From positions 806,001-870,000 of the forward strand of contig JAXQJY010000022.1 of the NCBI GenBank assembly GCA_037042185.1: 64,000 nt of DNA. The letters are read 5' to 3'. The DNA is from Sordariomycetes sp. S80-01Y (Eukaryota > Ascomycota > Sordariomycetes). This document shows, piece after piece, positions 22,173-32,492 of this stretch; position 1 is the first letter of the stretch, and each line of letters opens with the position of its first letter. Position numbers and translations under genes: made by a program. The notes beneath the pieces are model-generated. The model had not been told where the DNA came from and did no database searches. It saw only the letters and a program-made list of their open reading frames with translations.

Positions 22173-24344
22173 ATGGTTCCCACGGGACTTCGATCCCTTA
22201 GGGGACTGCGTGCAGGATGCTCAATTTGCTCGCAGAGATCGATATTGCGCGCGCCGACTGTGTCCCGGCAATTGGCGCAACGAAGATGGAAGAGCGACAA
22301 CAAGTCAACCGATGCGAAGGGGAGACCAAATGATTTGGACTTGAAGAGCAAACCGCAAGCCTTCGAAGAGGTCGAATCGAAAAGCTCGAACCCCTCACCG
22401 GCCGAACAAGCTCAACAAACGACCGGGGCGGCGAACGGGATGCCTGGGATGCCGCAGTCGACACAGACCAAGGACAAGGTCGCGTACAACCGAGATACGC
22501 TTTTTGTTACTACGCCAATTTTCTATGTCAATGCCTCGCCGCATATTGGCCACCTTTACACCATGGTTCTGACCGACGTGCTGAAACGATGGCACGAGAT
22601 CAAAGACGCGACGAACACCGCCTATCTGAGCACGGGCACCGATGAGCACGGCATGAAGATCCAGAAGGCCGCGGACAAGGCCGAGATGGAGCCGCAGGAG
22701 CTGTGCGATATGTACTCGGGCGACTTTATGAAGCTTTCCAGGGACAGCGGGATCGCCTCCGACCAGTTCATCCGGACGACGCAGACAAAACATAAGAGAG
22801 CTGTTGCTGAATTCTGGGAAGAGTTGAAGAGCTTGCCGAAGGGTCGTGGGCTGTATGCGGGCAAGCACCAGGGTCATTACAGCGTGGACGACGAGGCTTT
22901 CTATGGCGAGGATGAGATCGAAGCTGTCATCCTGCCTCAGACGGGCAAGAGGGTCATGGCTAGCAAAGCGACAGGCAGCACCGTCGAGTGGATCGAGGAG
23001 GAAACGCTCTTCTTTCCCTTGTCAAAGTACAAGGACGATCTGCTCAAATTCTATGATGAGAACCCCGATTGGATCTACCCGCGGCATCGAATGAACGAGG
23101 TCAGGGCGTGGGTGCAAGATCACCTGACGGATCTATCAGTAACCCGGCCCTACAAACGGCTAAGATGGGGCATTCGTGATCCCCACGACAAGAACAACAC
23201 CATCTACGTCTGGGTGGATGCGCTGATCAACTACCTCACCGTTGCCGGCTACAACGGCTCCTGGCACACGGCTGGTGCGAACATGAAGTTCTGGCCCCCC
23301 ACGCATGTCGTTGGCAAAGACATCATTCGTTTCCACGCCGTCTACTGGCCAGCTCTCCTGATGGCTGTTGGGCTGCCGTTGCCGGAGAAGATCATCTGCC
23401 ACAACCACTGGACAATGTCGAACAGGAAGATGTCCAAGTCCAGGGGTAACGTCGTCAACCCAACGTTCGCGATGCAACGATGGGGAACTGACCCCTTGCG
23501 GTACTACCTTATGCGGAACGGCTCGTTCAAGGATGACATGGACTACAGCAACGAGAACATGTCCGGCGTCTACCTCAAAGAATTGCAAGCCAACATCGGC
23601 AACTTGTACCTCCGCGTCGCACGACCGAAGGTTGGCAAGATACCAAAATGGACCACCCGGGACGCCATCGAAGCAAAGGCGAATAGAAAAATAGACGAGA
23701 TCCGCAGACTCGATAAGCCTGCATCTCCAGACACGCACTATTCCTACCTCGAGCCCTTCTTGGACTCGACCGCCGACATCTTTGCGGCCAAGATGGACGA
23801 GCACGACATCCAAGGCGCTATCGCCTCGGTCACGAAGCTCTTGATGGAGGCAAATCGCTATATTGCACAGACCGAGCCGTGGCATATATCCAAGTCCCAC
23901 GACACCGAAGCGCGCGGGCTGGTCAACTGGATCATCTACAATTGCGCCGAGGCCATCCGCATAGGCAGCATCCTCCTGCAGCCAATCATGCCCTCCAAGA
24001 CGGCCGAGATCCTAGATGCGTTGCAAGTCTCGCCTGACCGTCGCACGCTGGCGCACGCCAGACCCGGCCTCGACCTCGACTACGGTCTGAACGCCGAGCA
24101 GCTTGGTGCACTAAAGCGCGTGAACGCCTGGGACAGCTTCTTCCCGCCTGTGCCGGGAGCGCACCTATCCGACGCGGACGTGAAGGAGGAGTTCCAGGAG
24201 GCGATGACGGAGGCGGGTAGCGAAGCGGGCCGAAAGAAGAAGGCGATCCCGGAGGAGTACTATGCGATGAGGAAGAGGATGGGCGACGACTCAGCGCTGG
24301 AGCTGCTGAAGATCGGCAAGAAGTGGGCAAAGGTGAGCAGGTAA
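22173..24344 (+). CDS. msm1: Methionyl-tRNA synthetase, mitochondrial
   Basis: An intronless ORF. I choose the ATG at 22173 (MVPTGLRSLRGLRAG), which gives 723 aa. The frame is open further upstream to 21951, but that part looks like leader. The class I synthetase signatures are intact: HIGH in NASPHIGHLYT (residues 124-127) and KMSKS in SNRKMSKSRGNVV (about residue 420). Other landmarks are the zinc-less knuckle region YSVDDEAFYGEDEIE and WVDALINYLT. The basic, Arg/Ser/Leu-rich N-terminus (LRSLRGLRAG...RQLAQRRWKS) is a good mitochondrial presequence. The absence of the GST-like or C-terminal extensions of the cytosolic enzyme also points to the organellar form. It charges mitochondrial initiator and elongator tRNAMet. 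Confidence 0.93.
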   Translation: MVPTGLRSLRGLRAGCSICSQRSILRAPTVSRQLAQRRWKSDNKSTDAKGRPNDLDLKSKPQAFEEVESKSSNPSPAEQAQQTTGAANGMPGMPQSTQTKDKVAYNRDTLFVTTPIFYVNASPHIGHLYTMVLTDVLKRWHEIKDATNTAYLSTGTDEHGMKIQKAADKAEMEPQELCDMYSGDFMKLSRDSGIASDQFIRTTQTKHKRAVAEFWEELKSLPKGRGLYAGKHQGHYSVDDEAFYGEDEIEAVILPQTGKRVMASKATGSTVEWIEEETLFFPLSKYKDDLLKFYDENPDWIYPRHRMNEVRAWVQDHLTDLSVTRPYKRLRWGIRDPHDKNNTIYVWVDALINYLTVAGYNGSWHTAGANMKFWPPTHVVGKDIIRFHAVYWPALLMAVGLPLPEKIICHNHWTMSNRKMSKSRGNVVNPTFAMQRWGTDPLRYYLMRNGSFKDDMDYSNENMSGVYLKELQANIGNLYLRVARPKVGKIPKWTTRDAIEAKANRKIDEIRRLDKPASPDTHYSYLEPFLDSTADIFAAKMDEHDIQGAIASVTKLLMEANRYIAQTEPWHISKSHDTEARGLVNWIIYNCAEAIRIGSILLQPIMPSKTAEILDALQVSPDRRTLAHARPGLDLDYGLNAEQLGALKRVNAWDSFFPPVPGAHLSDADVKEEFQEAMTEAGSEAGRKKKAIPEEYYAMRKRMGDDSALELLKIGKKWAKVSR

Positions 24345-24650
24345 AAGGGGCGCGGCAGTTGTTGTAATATGGCAATGTACGAGTGGATTTGTAGTACCAA
24401 GTGTAATTATATTGAACGGCACATCAAAGCCAGTTACCGTACCGTTGGCGTTGGCGCCCTATTTGCGGAGTCAAATCCGATAAGGTTTCAGCATGGTGTC
24501 GATCGATGGCAGGACTAGGAGTGCCAAGCAAAGCGGGACACTGTGGGCAATGCGTTGAATACTTAGTTTAGTGGTCTCCTCATCGACCTCACTCGCTATT
24601 CTCAACTCCACTTACACATCACCAAACAGGTCGTAAACCCAACCGCCATC
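24345..24650. other. Short intergenic spacer
   Basis: 3' flank of msm1 and leader of the acetyltransferase gene. The sequence just before the start (CACATCACCAAACAGG) is a typical fungal leader. Nothing else seen. Confidence 0.4.
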
Positions 24651-25434
24651 ATGAAGCTCAATCGCAAAACAGGTATACATGACGTTCCTCGTCCTCTGCG
24701 TGGCCACGTCGCTGACATGACCAGCCATCTCGACGTCCAAAGTCCTCCTCGTCCCGTACGAGGGCCACCACGTCGCCAAGTACCACTCGTGGATGCAGGA
24801 CCCCGAGCTGCGCAACGCCACGTCGTCCGAGGCCCTGACGCTCGAGCAGGAGTACTCCAACTGCCGCTCGTGGCGCACGGCCCGCGACAAGCTGACCTTC
24901 ATCATCTGCAAGCCCGTCGACCGCTCCTTTGACGGCACGGGCGAGCTGCCCTTCATCCGCATGGGCAAGCTGGACCGCATGGACCAGATGCTGGGCGACG
25001 TCAACTTCTTCCTGCACCCCTTCGACGAGGAGGGCGGCCAGGAGGGCTGGCTGGTGGGCGAGGTGGACATCATGATCGCCGAGTCCGAGGCCAGGCGGCA
25101 GGGCAAGGGGCTGAATGCCGTCCAGGCCCTGCTCGTGTACGTGTCTGTGCAGATGGGCTTTCTTCTGGAGGAGTACGTCATGTCGGACAAGGAGGGGCTG
25201 AACGGCGCCAGCTTGAAGGGCTTCTTTGCCAAGGTCAAGAAGGAGAATGAGGCGAGTAAGAAGCTGTTCGAGAAGCTGGGGTTCAAGCAGCACGGGGAGG
25301 TGAACTACTTCGGCGAGATCAAGTTGACGATCGGCATGGACGAGATACAAAAGCAGCCATGGTGGAATACGGTGATGGCGGATTGGGGACAGGTTCCCTA
25401 CGGTGGCATGGCGGACGAGCTGAAGTTCACGTAA
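24651..25434 (+). CDS. GNAT acetyltransferase, NAT9-like
   Basis: Exons 24651-24672 and 24725-25434 give 243 aa. The 52-nt intron (GTATAC...ACCAG, branch GCTGAC) joins MKLNRKT to AISTSKVLLVPYEG. NAT9 family landmarks: LVPYEGHHVAKYHSWMQDPELRNATSSE near the N-terminus (residues 15-45), LTLEQEYSNCRSWR, a long loop, GEVDIMIAESEARRQGKG as the acetyl-CoA-binding GNAT motif A (R-x-x-G-x-G), and ENEASKKLFEKLGF as motif B. NAT9 is an N-acetyltransferase-like protein whose animal member influences microtubule stability. The fungal role is not established. No signal peptide or membrane segment. Confidence 0.87.
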
Positions 25435-25700
25435 TCTTGGGTACATCTGAGGCTTGAAAATATCCGATCAAGGCAATGGGGCGACATCCCCGCCTGATTT
25501 TAACAATCTATCGATGCTTTCTCAACCCGTCGCGGGCCGATAGACAGTATGGTGCATCCTTGACGATGCCCCGGCATGCTTCACCTGCATTAGTACGGAG
25601 CACTTCAGGGATCGGGCTGACTCTCAAGGCAGAGCAGCGAATTAACACATCGCTCCCGCTTCTCTGGTCAAGGATCATGCCGCGATACGGGGAAACTCTT

Positions 25701-27610
25701 TCAGTGCGTGCGGCGCATCTGCTTTCCCGAAGCTAAGCAACCTGCAATGACAGCCACGACTGCCGATATCGTTGAGGCGATGAAGGCATACTTGAGGCCA
25801 TCGTAGTACACCAGTCGCGCTTTGAGCTGCAGGTCCTCGGGCAGGTCCCAGAGCGCATCCACGGAATGCCGAATCTCGTCAATGATCTAAATAAACTAGC
25901 GATCAGCAAACTACGCGTCTCAACTCGCCTTGGTAACGGGAAGACGCAGGCTCATGGGGAGAAATGATAGACATGGCAAAGAAAAGGGGCGTACTCTCCA
26001 TTTGTCAGAGATCTCGCCCAAAGCATCCGGCAAGCGGATGCTGAGCGTGGTTTGCACAATGGCAGATGTGATTGAAACTCCCCAGACGGTACCGAGGGAG
26101 CGGATGAGGTAGACTGTCGACGCAGACACGGCGTGGTCTGTTTCTGTGAGCATTCGTCTTTAGTAAAACAGCTGGGCCGCCTTACCGGCGTGGTCGAACG
26201 AGGCGAGGGACGTGAAAAGTATGGAAGGGTATATGATGCCCTGTCCCAGGTTTGCTGGAAAGATGTAGACAAAGTACTTCCAAGAGCTGTCCTTGAAGTC
26301 CAATGTCGCGACGAGAGCGTTGCCGAGAACCATGAAGGCTGCCCCGGCACGCATAAGTGGAAGCAGCCTGCCCCAGCGTGACATGACGACTCCGGCGAAT
26401 ATCGACCCGATTGGCGTGGCCAGGGATGGAATAGCCAATCTGGCACCGGCCTTGGATGCCGAGTCGAGCAGGACAACTTGGAAGAACAGCGGAATCATGA
26501 ATAGAAACTGACAATGTCAGCTTCTGGGTATCCCCTGTGTGTTCTGAAGACTTACACCGTATGCTGACAGTCCAGCACAGACGTTGGACGTCTGTGTCAT
26601 GATCGGGAGCCTGCCTTTCAACATCCTCAGAGGGATGATGGGAACGGCTGTAGTCCTGGCCTCGATGACGAGGAAGAGCCCAAGAAGCAGCACGCTCCCA
26701 ATCAACGACCCCACCACAAATGGATTATCCCAGGGTAACTCATTACCACCGAGGCTCAGGCCGAGAAGCTGGACCGAGATGCCAACGACGAGAACGACGG
26801 CTCCGGAGACGTCAACTCGCTTCCACGCGGCCTTCAGTCCTCCGTCCAAAGCCATCCCACCGGGCTGATTATTTACGGCATAATATCCAATTACGAACGC
26901 CATGATGGAAAGAGGCACTTGCAGGAGGAAGCACCACCGCCAACCAATCTTGTCTGCGATGGCACCGCCAAAAGAAGCCCCCGAGATGGCTCCCAGACCC
27001 CACATACCGTTCTGGAGGGCCTGATACATGCCTCGCCTTCGAAAAGGTATCATGTCGGAATTGATAATGGTGGCTTTGTGCGTTAGTTCTGTCCTGATTG
27101 ACCTCCTCCTCCAGCAGACTCACCCATCGTCATGAGACCCCCGCCGCCAAACCCCGTCAAGGCTCGCATGAGGTTTAGGGTCACAACATCACCAGCAACT
27201 CCGCAGCCCAGACACCCAACACCGAAGGTGGTCGTCGCCACGAAGAACAAGATCCGTCGACCGAAGATGTCGCTGACTCGTCCGTACAGGGGCTGCACGG
27301 CGGTCGTTGTGACGAGGTACGACGTCGTCAGCCAGGACGCAGAATTCGCGGCGTCGAACTCGGAGCTGATGACAGCGTATGTCGCAGCCGTGACCGTCCC
27401 GTCGAAGCCGTAAAGGAAGACGTTGCTCATGATGGCGAGCTGGATCCAGACGAAGCCTCTCGGCGGCTTCCAATGCTCTACAGAATCATCCTCTGCTGGC
27501 TCAGACTGTGCTAGAAAGGGCTGCTGTTCGTCGCTCTGCGCAATGACACCGGCACGGTCGCGGCTGAGAAGGCTCTCTCTATCCATGGTTTCAAGTTCGT
27601 GGTTGTCCAT
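25701..27610 (-). CDS. MFS transporter, DHA2/Vba-like
   Basis: Five exons (27124-27610, 26556-27073, 26186-26507, 25995-26143, 25701-25886) total 1662 nt and 553 aa. A cytosolic N-terminus (MDNHELETMDRESLLSRD) precedes about 13-14 hydrophobic spans. The first is VWIQLAIMSNVFLYGFDGTV. The MFS loop signature is PLYGRVSDIFGRRIL; the motif-C-like stretch is ALTGFGGGGLMTM. WGLGAISGASFGGAIADKIGWRW closes the first six-helix bundle. Sequence style matches vacuolar basic amino acid (Vba) or drug:H+ antiporter-2 exporters. The substrate cannot be read from sequence. Introns are 42-108 nt; the one at 27074-27123 joins MTM|A to TIINSDMIPF. The gene end lies 266 bp from the convergent NAT9-like gene. Confidence 0.87.
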
Positions 27611-27950
27611 TCTAACATAAAATCCAAGAAAGAAGGTCTAGTAATGTATTTGAGCAGTTTGAAAATCGTCATGAGCTTTTCGCAATAGCTGCATCCTAAG
27701 ACGTCATGTGCAGCAATGCGGGCCTCGGTCCATACCGCAGTGTTTCATTCGACGTGAGCAGCATGTTCCCGCTTTCACTGAGAGACACGAGATATGCGAG
27801 ATGCTCGGTGAGTGACTCATCGGCGATGCTGCACACGCGGTGAGCGAACAATGCGCGTCGCCCAGTCTAAGTGAAGCCATCGCCAGACGTGATGTTCAAA
27901 GCGCCTCGAGCGACGCACTGGCAGCTGAAGTCAGCAACGCATTGCAAATC
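27611..27950. promoter_or_regulatory. Divergent promoter region of MFS and GrpB-like genes
   Basis: A 340-bp spacer. A short upstream ORF begins at ATG 27851 (MRVAQSK, then stop), about 100 nt before the GrpB-like start. No other element recognised. Confidence 0.4.
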
Positions 27951-28556
27951 ATGGCGCCCTCGGTTGAGGAACTCATCAAGGACTACGAATTCAACCCGGA
28001 GCTCCTCCAACGCATATCAGTCCGCAAATTCAAGCCTCCCGTTGAGATCGTTCCTCCCAATCCGTCCTGGCCCTCCCAGTTCGCGGTCTTTAAAGACCGC
28101 ATCAACACAGCACTAGGAGACAAAGCCCTCGCAGTGCACCACTGCGGCTCAACGTCCATCCCCGACCTCCCAGCCAAGGACGTCATCGACATCGACCTCG
28201 TCGTGCCAGACAGCACCGATGAAGCATCGTACGTGCCGCTCCTCGAGGCTGCCGGGTTTCACTTCCTGGTGAGGGAGCCGCACTGGCACGAGCATCGCTT
28301 CTTCTGCGCCTACGAGCCGATGCTGGCGAATCTGCATGTCTGGAGCCCGGATTCCCCGGAGGTGGAGAGGCATCGCATCTTCAGGGAGTGGCTGCTGCGG
28401 AACGACGAGGATAGGGCGCTGTATGTTCGCGTGAAGGAGGAGGCGGCGCGGCAGACGAGGGAGACTGGGGGTGTGACGATGGATTACAATAAGAGGAAGG
28501 AGGATGTCATTCGCGAGGTTTTAAGGAGAGCGTTGAAGGATCTTGGTTATCTCTAA
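27951..28556 (+). CDS. GrpB / UPF0157 family protein (nucleotidyltransferase fold)
   Basis: A single exon of 201 aa. The start is ATG 27951 (MAPSVEELIKDYEFNP), because the frame further upstream opens only with GTG. The family signature is GSTSIPDLPAKDVIDIDL (about residues 68-85), equivalent to the GS-x(n)-DxD nucleotidyltransferase-fold motif. It is followed by FHFLVREPHWHEHRFF and LHVWSPDSPEVERHRIFREWL. Bacterial and fungal GrpB-like proteins are related to nucleotidyltransferases (dephospho-CoA kinase-linked in some bacteria), but fungal members have no established substrate. The C-terminus is Arg/Lys-rich. Soluble, cytosolic by inference. Confidence 0.85.
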   Translation: MAPSVEELIKDYEFNPELLQRISVRKFKPPVEIVPPNPSWPSQFAVFKDRINTALGDKALAVHHCGSTSIPDLPAKDVIDIDLVVPDSTDEASYVPLLEAAGFHFLVREPHWHEHRFFCAYEPMLANLHVWSPDSPEVERHRIFREWLLRNDEDRALYVRVKEEAARQTRETGGVTMDYNKRKEDVIREVLRRALKDLGYL

Positions 28557-28976
28557 GGTCGGAATTAGTTATTGCTTGTTAAATTTAAGGACCAAAGTCT
28601 CGATTGTCACGTACGACTACAACGCAGAATCATACCGAGCTTTGCGGTTGGCATTGTCTTAGTGCTGCTGTCCCAGACAACGTCAAGTCACCACACCATA
28701 AGCACGTATTCAAGAGAAATGATCAACGAACACAATTCTAGCTCACGAATATCATCTTCTCAACATTAGGCGATAATAGTATACTGAACAGCATGAAAAC
28801 ACCGCCTTGGTACACCTGCGCCGCAGGGTACCTAGTCAAATCCCTGAGTCGTCAGCCAATCACGATCCACTTCCCGCTGACTGATTCAAATTTCCAACTA
28901 CCGCGACATCATCGCAACATTCAACCTCTGCCTCGCAAACCTCAAACCACATTCCCTCCCAGGGCAAGCAGCGGCC
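28557..28976. other. Intergenic
   Basis: 3' flank of the GrpB-like gene and promoter of the mitochondrial ribosomal gene. No coding sequence seen. Confidence 0.4.
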
Positions 28977-29380
28977 ATGAACGCCCTCTGCCTAACAGCG
29001 CGCTTCGCGCGCCTCACAGTCCGCACCTCAGCCCAACGGTGCGTTCCCAAGCCCGCGCTCACGCAGCCTCTCCCAGCTGACAAGGTCCCAGGACATTCAC
29101 AACCCTCGTCCCCAACCGACCCCGAATCGCCCTCCCTGCCACGACCGGCTTCACGCCCGCAGAGGGCGCCGCTGCAGATCTGGTTCCCAAGACGAGCATC
29201 TCGGCCCACCCCGCGCTGCTGGGCACGTCGATCCGCTGCGGACCGAGGAACACCATGAACGGGCACACGAGGCTGATCCAAAAGAGGAGACATGGCTTCC
29301 TGAGGCGGAAGCGGAGCAGGACTGGGCGCAAGATTCTCATGAGGAGGCGGCAGAGGGGAAGGAAGGACATTGCCGATTAA
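28977..29380 (+). CDS. mrpl34: Mitochondrial large-subunit ribosomal protein bL34m
   Basis: Two exons, 28977-29038 and 29092-29380, give 116 aa. The intron (53 nt, GTGCGT...TCCCAG, branch GCTGAC) joins CG|G to form MNALCLTARFARLTVRTSAQ|RTFTTLVPNRPRIALP. The C-terminus contains the bL34 signature: TRLIQKRRHGFLRRKRSRTGRK followed by ILMRRRQRGRKDIAD. The N-terminal half is an Arg/Thr/Ala-rich presequence. The protein binds 23S-like rRNA near the exit tunnel of the mitoribosome. Neither exon alone looks like a gene; the C-terminal motif decides the call. It is convergent with the beta-glucosidase gene. Confidence 0.9.
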
Positions 29381-29701
29381 AGAGGCCTGATGACGTGGGG
29401 AGTTGGTAGTTGGAGGCCAAAGGATAGGGGTGCTCTCCCATGGGGCGTTTCTGCCGGCTGCTCAGCTTGAGGAGTGGTACGCACGTGGAATGAGGGCTCT
29501 GCTACGGCCCTGGTGCCGCAACAGCCTGGTCAGGCTGAGCACGAGCCCAGGAGGAAGAGAATGTACGATTGTGTATACAGCTCACATGTCACTAACCAGA
29601 GAAAAGATCTGGGCCCGCAGCCACAGACTGAATGTACAACACTTTACATATGTACCCTTTATTTACTGCTGCGAAGAAGCCCGCGTGTCCACCCGAACAT
29701 C
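29381..29701. other. Intergenic, between convergent genes
   Basis: 3' flanks of mrpl34 and the beta-glucosidase gene. Nothing further seen. Confidence 0.4.
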
Positions 29702-32492
29702 TCAGACGGGTCCGTCGACGCCATCCTCACACTCCAATCCGTCGACCCTGCAAACGACCCCGAGGTCATCACTGGCCGCGCCAACCCAAACCCTATACCC
29801 GCCATCAACATCCGGCACCACCCAATCCTGCACCTCCACGTCCCAGACGCTGACATCCTTCCTCGTCAGCTCCAGCTCGACCGTCTGGCTCTCCCCGGGC
29901 GCCAGCTCCTTGGTCTTCTCAAAGTCGCGGAGCTGGATGATGGGCGTGTCGTACTCGATGTCGCCCGGGAATTGGACGTACAGCTGCGCCGAGGCCTTGC
30001 CGCTGAAGTCGTCGCCAGTGTTGGTCACGGTCAGGGACACCTTGTACGCGACGTCGTAGAGCGCCGGGTTGCCGCCCTGGGCGCCGCCGGCCCGTGGGCC
30101 GGGCTTCTGCTCCGTCGTGTAGCCCTTGGGGTAGTGCTGGTACTCCTTCTCCGCGTCCTTGGCTGCGTTCTCCGCCTCGCTCTTGGTGAGCCAGGAGTAG
30201 ATGTAGCGGGGGATGCGGTAGAAGCCTGCAGGGACGATGGCCTCTTCGATGTCAGGTATGTCCTGCTCGTACTCCAGGATGGGGCCCTTGTCGGGTCGGG
30301 TAGGAGGCAGGCGGGAGAGCTGCGTCACCTTTTCGATGGATGCGTTGCTGTAAGAGAAGGAGGTGTAGCTCAGGCCGTGGCCGAATGCGTACCGGGGACG
30401 GATCTCCTGGTTGTTGAGGTAGCGGTAGTCAATGTACAGACCCTCAGAGTAAGTATCCTGCGGCTGGTTGAGGAATGCGCTGTCGATGAGATCGGTCACG
30501 CTCTCGGGCATGTCCTCCTCACGATACGTGATCGAGTAGGGCAGGTGGCCGCAGGGGGAAGCATCGCCGAACATAACATTCGTGAGAGACTGGCCGGCTT
30601 CCTGGCCAGGCATGTGCTGGATGAGAACGGACTTGACGGAGGGCAAATCGATCCATTCCTCAAGAACGAGCTGACCAACCGTCTGCGCAACGACAATGAC
30701 GTTTGAGTAAGTCCCTGCTACGTCCTTGACGAGCTTGTCACCGTTGTGCCAGGCGTGGAGGCCGGAAGCATCGCGGTCACCGTGGTTGCCTTCCACAGTG
30801 TAGGTGTTCTCGCCCGCATCAGACGTGATGAAGACAATAGCCACGTCGTCCTCGCTCGGCTCATCGACCTTGGGGAAAGAGTCGGTGTTGAAGAACTCGA
30901 CATCGCCCGCGCGCTCCTCAATGGCACCGATGGGATCGTCGAGGTACATGTAGTCCACCGTGCCGGAGCCCCAGCCCTGGCCCAGCGTGCCCTTGTTGCA
31001 ATTCCTGTCCGCGCAGGCATTGGGACCGTCCGGGTTAGTCTTTGCTGCGGTGCCGAACACCTTCAGGGTGCGCGACTCGGAAAGCGGAAGCAGGCTGTCT
31101 TCGTTCTTGAGCATGGTGATGGCCTCCTGGGCGATTTGTCGCGCAACGAGGTGGTGGTCATCCTGAACCTGAACAAATTCGTTGACAAGACCGATGGGCG
31201 ACTTGGGCCAAGCAGCGGCATAGAGAGGCCCCATGGCCTCGTTGCTGTTGGTGTCAAAGTTGACGGAGGGGAAGTCCTCGGCGTCCTGGCCCATCTGATA
31301 CCAAACGGCCACGACCCTCGTAGCCATGTCGTTTACGCGCTCCATAGGCACTGTCCCGTTGAGCACAGAGCGCGTCAGCTCGTACATCCAGAAAGAGCCG
31401 CCGAAGAGCGGAATCTGGACGTCGCCTGGCATGTCGAGGTCCAGTCCAGCGAGCGCCGAGTCGACGCCAGACATGTGCGAGAGCCAGTCGGACATGACCA
31501 GGCCCTGGAAGCCGAGCTCGTCCTTGAGCAGGCCATTGATGAGATAGGGCTGGTGGCTGCTCGCGGAGCCGTTAACTGCGTTGTAGGCTGTCATGACTGC
31601 GCCTACGCCCACGCGGACGGCCTCGGCAAAGGGCCAGAGGTAGAGCTCATGCAGCGTGCGGTCGTCTGACTCGGTCAGCATCGCGATACAGTATCTCTTC
31701 ACCTGTGGCTCACTTACCGATATTTGAGCTGTATCCGTACTGGAAGGGGTTGTACATGCGATACATCTCCTGCTCGTTCCCGATGAGATGCTTGACCGTC
31801 GCGGCCACGCCCTGCTCCTGCAAACCCCTGATGGTCTCCCTCGCGCCGATTCCCTGCAGCACCGGATCGCTACCGAAGCCCTCCCAGTTTCTGCCACCCT
31901 TGGGCTTGCGGCCGAGCGGACCGACCGAGGGTCCCAGCCAGATGTTGACGCCCTTGCCTCGGGCTTCCTCGCCGATGGCCACGCCGCGCTCGTACATGAG
32001 CTTCTTGTCGAAGGTGGCGCCGGCCGTGATGCCGTCTGGGAAGACGGTCACGTTGTCAGCCTGGCGGACGCCGTTGGCCGCGTCGTTGAGGCAGAGCTGG
32101 GGAAACCCGACGCGCTCTGCTGAACCTGTGTTGCCGTTGCAGCGGCTGTGAAGTCAGTTCGTGCTCATCTCAAAGCCGATTGTCTCACTCACCCTGTTCG
32201 ATGTTAGCAACGCTCGCAACCAAGAGTTGGTGGACTCACCCATGAAGATTCCCGAGCCAGCTGTGATGTTGGTCTTCTCGGCCAAGGTCATCCTGTCGAC
32301 CAAGTCCCTCGCCTTCTCGTAGCTCTCGGCCCAACTGTCCACCCACCCGCCAAAAGGCGCGGGATAGTAGGCAGGGACATAGTACCCTTCCGGCACGTCA
32401 GAGCGTGCCTCGACATTAGCTGGCCTCGCAGGACCCGTCTGCGCCAGAGTCAGCAAGCCTGACAGGGCCAGGAGGACATTCGCAGGCGCCAT
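29702..32492 (-). CDS. Secreted GH3 beta-glucosidase with a one-nucleotide exon
   Basis: The protein starts at ATG 32492 ([20 protein letters not shown], a signal peptide). Domains follow the GH3 order: an N-terminal TIM barrel with the catalytic aspartate in [11 protein letters not shown], the C-terminal alpha/beta sandwich ([20 protein letters not shown]) and a fibronectin-III-like end ([20 protein letters not shown]). It hydrolyses beta-glucosides such as cellobiose outside the cell. Exons: 32240-32492, 32193 (a single G), 31718-32145 and 29702-31665. The sum is 2646 nt, exactly 882 codons including the stop. Introns are 32194-32239 (46 nt, branch GCTAAC), 32146-32192 (47 nt, branch CTGAC) and 31666-31717. 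Only inclusion of that single G gives MGRCNGNTG, aligned to the family's MGPCVGNTG. The start ATG was chosen for the signal peptide; the open frame continues upstream without conserved residues. Confidence 0.92.
32146..32239 (-). other. Two abutting introns separated by a 1-nt exon
   Basis: Reading along the gene, exon 1 ends ATG G. A full intron follows (GTGAGTCC...GAACAG), then one G, then a second full intron (GTGAGTGAG...TTCACAG), then C CGC TGC. The joined codons are ATG GGC CGC TGC (Met-Gly-Arg-Cys). Removing either intron alone, or splicing from the first donor straight to the last acceptor, puts the strongly conserved downstream GH3 sequence out of frame. Confidence 0.75.

Noticed and set aside
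24658-25446. 262-codon minus-strand frame opposite the NAT9-like gene
   Set aside because: Leu/Val/His/Gln-rich shadow; the plus strand contains the acetyltransferase motifs.
30746-31669. 307-codon plus-strand frame antisense to the GH3 gene
   Set aside because: Same cause: the complement of a highly biased coding exon; no motif or splice context of its own.
32154-32240. Extending GH3 exon 1 through the first intron and using only the second intron
   Set aside because: It puts the downstream GH3 sequence out of frame (starts Pro-Leu-Gln instead of Arg-Cys-Asn-Gly) and adds residues absent from the family.
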